Origin: Caldithrix sp.
GTDB taxonomy: Bacteria; Zhuqueibacterota; Zhuqueibacteria; Oceanimicrobiales; Oceanimicrobiaceae
NCBI GenBank assembly: GCA_004356825.1
Contig: SMXC01000199.1
Location: 1-42,856 of the forward strand
Length of the DNA stretch: 42,856 bases
Reading direction: 5' to 3'
In this document: piece after piece, positions 39,032-42,856 of the stretch
Position numbering within the stretch: position 1 is the stretch's first letter
Layout of the letters: each line of letters starts with the position of its first letter
Translations under genes and position numbers: made by a program
Notes under the pieces: model-generated
What the model saw: only the letters and a program-made list of their open reading frames with translations
What the model was told of the DNA's origin: nothing
Database searches by the model: none

Positions 39032-39952
39032 TTATTTGATAAATCTGTGAATCGCTTCGTTAGCGTTATCCTGAAATGTTTTGTTGTTCAAATCATCAAA
39101 AATTGTCCCCTGATCTATTGTTGGACCAGTGAGAACTGACTTTTTACTCCCGTAAAAAACACCGCTCTTATACGACTCATCATTTAGCCCGTCTACGTAT
39201 CGCTTGGCGCCTTCTTCCAACTTGTGCATTAAACCAAACATTGGCATCAATCTAAGACCAACATGGGTAAACATGAACTTCATAAAAGGAGGAAGATCGT
39301 TCATTACGCCGGTTCCACTGGTTCCCCCTGGACTCATGGTGACAAATCGAATGTCTGGATACTTACGAGCTATCGAGGACATCCACAAAGCGGCCATGTA
39401 TTTGACCGGTCCATATGCGACCATAGGGTCAATCTTTTTTCCAAAGAATGATCCGTCACATATAGACTCAAATTCGTTCACAGATGACGTTTTTAGTTCG
39501 GGTCGTTTCATGCCCATTTTGGGGACGCCTCTGGCCGCTTCCGATCCTGCATACAATGCCATTTTGGTCAACTTCTTGGCTTTCAAAAGCTCCTCTGCCA
39601 AAACCACGTGTCCCAGAACGTTTACGGCAAACAATTGCAGGACTCCGTCCACAGTCTTGTCACCGAAATTTTTTCCACCCATACCCCCTGCATTCATAAC
39701 TAGGGCTGCAACCGGTTCGTCCAATGACTCAACAGCAGATCTAACGGAATTCAAATTTGAGACATCCATAAGAACAATTTCGAACACTGATTTGCCCGTC
39801 GATTCCTCCAACGCCAGTTTGGCGGCCTTCGCTCTCTCTTCGTTTCTGCAAGCCAAGTAGATTCTTTCAGTTCCAGCCTGTAAAGCTAATTGCCTTGCGC
39901 ACTCTTTGCCTAACCCTCCATTTGCGCCTGTTATCAAAATACTTTTCATCAT
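39032..39952 (-). CDS. Short-chain dehydrogenase/reductase
   Basis: 'ILITGANGGLGKECARQLA', 'VMNAGG', 'YGPVK' YxxxK. Confidence 0.88.
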   Translation of the reverse strand: MMKSILITGANGGLGKECARQLALQAGTERIYLACRNEERAKAAKLALEESTGKSVFEIVLMDVSNLNSVRSAVESLDEPVAALVMNAGGMGGKNFGDKTVDGVLQLFAVNVLGHVVLAEELLKAKKLTKMALYAGSEAARGVPKMGMKRPELKTSSVNEFESICDGSFFGKKIDPMVAYGPVKYMAALWMSSIARKYPDIRFVTMSPGGTSGTGVMNDLPPFMKFMFTHVGLRLMPMFGLMHKLEEGAKRYVDGLNDESYKSGVFYGSKKSVLTGPTIDQGTIFDDLNNKTFQDNANEAIHRFIK

Positions 39953-40110
39953 TCGTAACTCCTTTTCTCAAAGCGCCATAGTAAGAGGTCGGGTCTCGTC
40001 TTCACTTGCCCACAAACTTGACTCCTTCGCCGGTGGTCTCCTCTTTAACAATACCCTCACCTTTCTATCCCAAAATTCTGCAAAAGCCCATATTCCCCAA
40101 AAGTGAGGTA

Positions 40111-40752
40111 CTAGTTCTTCGGATCGTCAAAGTTGTTAGACCAATGTGCGCCGTCACAAAATGGTTTGTTTTTTGAGCCGCCGCATCGGCACATTGTGAA
40201 ATGTTCTTTTGAGGCGCCTTCGCCACGTTCGGTATCGAGAAGATCCGGGCCACCGGAAACCACATAAGGTCCGTTCGGGGCAACAAAGATAGCCGGCTCG
40301 CCCTCCCGGTCGCGATTTTCGACACTGTCAATGGAATAGCTAATCGCCCCGGACGGGCACTGCTTAACCGTGGCGCTGATTTCATCAGGGCCGGCGCCGT
40401 GCGGATCGATAAAGGGTTCTTGTCGCAGCCGGAAAACCGCGGGCAGTCCATCCGTGCAGCGACCGGCATGTGCGCAAATGCCGCGATTGTCGTGAACGGT
40501 TATTTTAGCCCCTTCATAGTTCTCGCGTTTGTCCGCAAGGCGGCCATCAAGTTTGGCAGAGGAGAAGCCGATTTTTGCATGCGTTCCATCGCAGAAAGGT
40601 TTGTTGGCCGAGCCGCCGCACCGGCAAAGCGCTATCGACGCTTTGGTTGCAATTGAACCTTTTTGATTGGTAAAGTTCTCAAGGTCTTTTACCAGGTAAG
40701 GTCCATCAGGAGTCGGATTGATGCTTGGTTTGGATATGTTTTCTGAAGCCAT
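40111..40752 (-). CDS. Fe-S protein with two CDGSH domains flanking a ferredoxin-like (Fer4_19-type) segment
   Basis: 'CRCGGSANKPFCDGTH', 'ICAHAGRCTDGLPAVF...CPSGAISY', 'CRCGGSKNKPFCDGAH'. Confidence 0.92.
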   Translation of the reverse strand: MASENISKPSINPTPDGPYLVKDLENFTNQKGSIATKASIALCRCGGSANKPFCDGTHAKIGFSSAKLDGRLADKRENYEGAKITVHDNRGICAHAGRCTDGLPAVFRLRQEPFIDPHGAGPDEISATVKQCPSGAISYSIDSVENRDREGEPAIFVAPNGPYVVSGGPDLLDTERGEGASKEHFTMCRCGGSKNKPFCDGAHWSNNFDDPKN

Positions 40753-40811
40753 ATGAATCTCCTTTTACTTTTTAATTTTGAGGAGTCAGCAAGGTGGATT
40801 AAGCTATCAAG

Positions 40812-41033
40812 CTAATTGTCTTTTGAATTGGATTTTTTTAAATAATCGGGCAGATCAAGATGGGAGTCATCCTCCCCCCACTTTATCCACTCAAATGCAG
40901 ATTTGCAGTCAAGGCAAAAGTGGGGCGTCACCATAATAGAGGTGCCAAAATCGGATTGTTTTTCGGTATTCGTCGAGCCGCAGAACGTGCATTTTTTATT
41001 TTGGTTTTTCATTTTATTCAGTGTTTTTGCCAC
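40812..41033 (-). CDS. Stand-alone zinc-ribbon resembling the C-terminal domain of PaaD
   Basis: 'KCTFCGSTNTEKQSDFGTSIMVTPHFCLDCKSAFEWIKWG'; likely true start at the internal Met (41012). Confidence 0.75.
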   Translation of the reverse strand: MAKTLNKMKNQNKKCTFCGSTNTEKQSDFGTSIMVTPHFCLDCKSAFEWIKWGEDDSHLDLPDYLKKSNSKDN

Positions 41034-41149
41034 GGTAGCACAGAGAACTCAGAGCAAAATAATTACTGAGACTGATTTTTAAAGACGATTCAAAATGCGA
41101 ACTTATATTTCTTAATAATGCCTCTGAGATCTCTGCGCCTCTGTGGCGA
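41027..41149. repeat. 28 bp imperfect inverted repeat flanking about 67 bp
   Basis: TTGCCACGGTAGCACAGAGAACTCAGAG (41027-41054) vs reverse complement of 41122-41149 TCGCCACAGAGGCGCAGAGATCTCAGAG, 22/28 identical by eye. Confidence 0.75.
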
Positions 41150-41166
41150 TTCGCGTTAAATCTAAC

Positions 41167-42018
41167 TCAACTTAGTTTAAAAACTTTGTTCTTGCTGCCA
41201 CGCAGATGATAGAGGATTTCTGGGTCAGGGCCTGTTTTGGTTAGACGGCGAGTTTTAGGATCCCAGCTATCCCATTCAAAGGTTGTGTTCAGCCGCCACG
41301 TTCCATTGGCCTTTGACAGACCGAGATCAACTCCCAAACTAGCAGCCAGATTTCCTAATTCAGAAAGATATTTGTCTAAAATTTCCGAGCTGCTTTCGGA
41401 CTTAATTCCTGCTTGTACCAAAACCCGATCGTATTCTGAATCCGGCGGCCCAAACCACTCCACAACTTTAACCAGCGCATTTTGGGCGCTTTTTTGAATT
41501 GCCTGTTTGGTCTCAGCGCTTTTTTTAGACAGCGTTCGGAACCATCCTTGGCCGTGATGAATGTGGTACCTTTCTTCTTCGAGCATTTTCTCCAGGCTCA
41601 TGTGCAACGGTTTAAACGAGGAATTTCTCATTGAGAGGAGTAAGGTAGTCACGGCTAAATCAACGACGTAATTGACGGCGACAATGTCCGGCCAGCTTTT
41701 TATTTCATTATCAAGGTAAGAAATATTGGCGAATTCCTCGGGTTTAGCCGATTCAACCAATTTTTCAGGATCATCTTTATAGTGTTTGGTTAAAAGTGCA
41801 TGCAAAAGGCGGACGTGTCCTAACTCCGACTGGCATAAGGAGCAGAAGGCCACCGCAGCCTCAATTTCCGGTGGTCCGAAGGTCCATTCGCCGTAATGAT
41901 ATCCTAAAAGCAGCTTGGTATCGGCGCAGGCTAAAAGAAGATAGCGGAGAGCTTCTTTGCATTCGGGAGTCATGCCTTCGGTTGATTCAAAGATTGTCTG
42001 TGTTGTTGATTTCTTCAT
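41167..42018 (-). CDS. paaC: 1,2-phenylacetyl-CoA epoxidase subunit PaaC-like
   Basis: 'LRYLLLACADTKLLLGYHYGEWTFGPPEIEAAVAFCSLCQSELGHVRLLHALL', 'EEERYHIHHGQGWFRTL'. Confidence 0.85.
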   Translation of the reverse strand: MKKSTTQTIFESTEGMTPECKEALRYLLLACADTKLLLGYHYGEWTFGPPEIEAAVAFCSLCQSELGHVRLLHALLTKHYKDDPEKLVESAKPEEFANISYLDNEIKSWPDIVAVNYVVDLAVTTLLLSMRNSSFKPLHMSLEKMLEEERYHIHHGQGWFRTLSKKSAETKQAIQKSAQNALVKVVEWFGPPDSEYDRVLVQAGIKSESSSEILDKYLSELGNLAASLGVDLGLSKANGTWRLNTTFEWDSWDPKTRRLTKTGPDPEILYHLRGSKNKVFKLS

Positions 42019-42132
42019 TCTCTTAAGTTTGATAAAGTTATTTTAACATAATGGTAGCAAATGTATCGGGTACGAGGATATAAGGTAGGGGATACCTAGG
42101 TTAATCCTTATTTCCTTTTCACCTATTCCTCC

Positions 42133-42348
42133 TCAGTTCCCCCAGAGAGGAATTTTACTGTCATGAGTAACTTGAATTACGGATTTTCGCGGGATGACAC
42201 ACATCTCCACCCATTTTTCTTCGTCATACATCGTCCAGGCGTACACTTTGGCGAGTTCGTCATCGGAGGCATTTAAGCTGCCGACATGTTGCAGCGTTTC
42301 TTGGTGCGTTTTGCGGGCAAATACTTCATAAACCTGATCTTGATCCAT
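42133..42348 (-). CDS. paaB: 1,2-phenylacetyl-CoA epoxidase subunit PaaB-like
   Basis: 'VYEVFARKTHQETLQHVGSLNASDDELAKVYAWTMYDEEKWVEMCVIPR'; next to paaC. Confidence 0.8.
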   Translation of the reverse strand: MDQDQVYEVFARKTHQETLQHVGSLNASDDELAKVYAWTMYDEEKWVEMCVIPRKSVIQVTHDSKIPLWGN

Positions 42349-42579
42349 CTAATCTCCTAATTCTGGAAAATATCCGCAAATCTTTTACCTTTGTTCACCC
42401 ATTAACGCTGAAGTAATTATCAGCAGTCATAACGCTGCGCTGTCATTATCGTAGGCTGTTTTGCGACTCTCAATAATGACGCCGAAGGCAGAGAATCTTA
42501 TGACTTAATGACGTTTTTTGTCATTCACTTCGCTGTCATTTGGGTTGCTATTGCTCAAAAAATAAAAAAAACACATTGA

Positions 42580-42856
42580 TCAAACCCCCACACCGTAATA
42601 TTGCAAAATTTCACGGCCTGCAGGAGTAATCCTGTCCCTGGTCCAGGGGGGGCTCCAAACGATTTCTATATCGACATTTTTTACCCCGGAAATTTTTCTG
42701 ACCTCCTCATCAACGTCCAACAGAATCATATCAATCGCGGGACATCCCATGGCTGTAAACGTCATCTCAATTGCTACTATCGCGTGCAGTACCTCAACTT
42801 TATAGATTATCCCTAAATCGACGATACTGAGCGGGTATTCGGGATCATTAACTGCC
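42580..42856 (-). CDS. DUF59/MIP18 domain protein, PaaD N-terminal-like; 5' end truncated by the window edge
   Basis: Open frame continues beyond the track call to the edge: 'AVNDPEYPLSIVDLGIIYKVEVLHAIVAIEMTFTAMGCPAIDMILLDVDEEVRKISGVKNVDIEIVWSPPWTRDRITPAGREILQYYGVGV'. Confidence 0.85.
   Translation of the reverse strand, partial: AVNDPEYPLSIVDLGIIYKVEVLHAIVAIEMTFTAMGCPAIDMILLDVDEEVRKISGVKNVDIEIVWSPPWTRDRITPAGREILQYYGVGV

Noticed and set aside
39204-39860. 218 aa + strand ORF
   Set aside because: Antisense to the SDR gene, which has clear Rossmann and YxxxK motifs; likely a shadow ORF.
1-42856. CRISPR array, tRNA/rRNA, transposase or phage module
   Set aside because: No regularly spaced 25-40 bp repeats, no cloverleaf-like or rRNA-like sequence seen in the intergenic gaps, and no transposase, integrase or phage structural motifs in the translations.

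Overview
This looks like a gene-dense chromosomal segment from an uncultured FCB-type bacterium. That placement is inferred from the DUF4837, DUF2723 and LapA/LapB content and was not tested. The left about 35.7 kb is nearly all + strand housekeeping or envelope genes: DUF4139 protein, recG, a DUF2723 GT-C protein, a glycosyltransferase/nucleotide-sugar block, purE, accA, a short Trm112-like gene missing from the ORF track, scpA-scpB-rlu, cmk-rpsA-lapA-lapB, moeA, an amidase, HDAC, pcm, an rpiB-like gene, PspC/LiaF-like proteins, an MDR dehydrogenase and aroB. The right about 7 kb is - strand: a frameshifted TPR gene, trhO, an SDR, a CDGSH/ferredoxin-like protein, and a partial phenylacetyl-CoA-epoxidase-like cluster (paaC, paaB, paaD-like). 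In that cluster the PaaD zinc ribbon and DUF59 domain are separate genes flanking paaBC. I saw no rRNA, tRNA, CRISPR array, transposase, phage module or recognisable defence system. The best leads are: the split PaaD next to a multi-Fe-S protein; a GT2/sugar-transferase fusion without the catalytic Asp-Glu dyad; a DUF2723 + Dpm1-like glycosylation locus; an RpiB-like protein with Cys to Asp at the catalytic position and a TPxARD-type N-terminal extension; a double-PspC gene with a strong internal ribosome-binding site; a terminator-like hairpin touching the scpA start codon; two frameshifted genes; and 7-8 bp tandem word repeats sitting at gene 3' ends. None of these amounts to a clearly new system from sequence reading alone.
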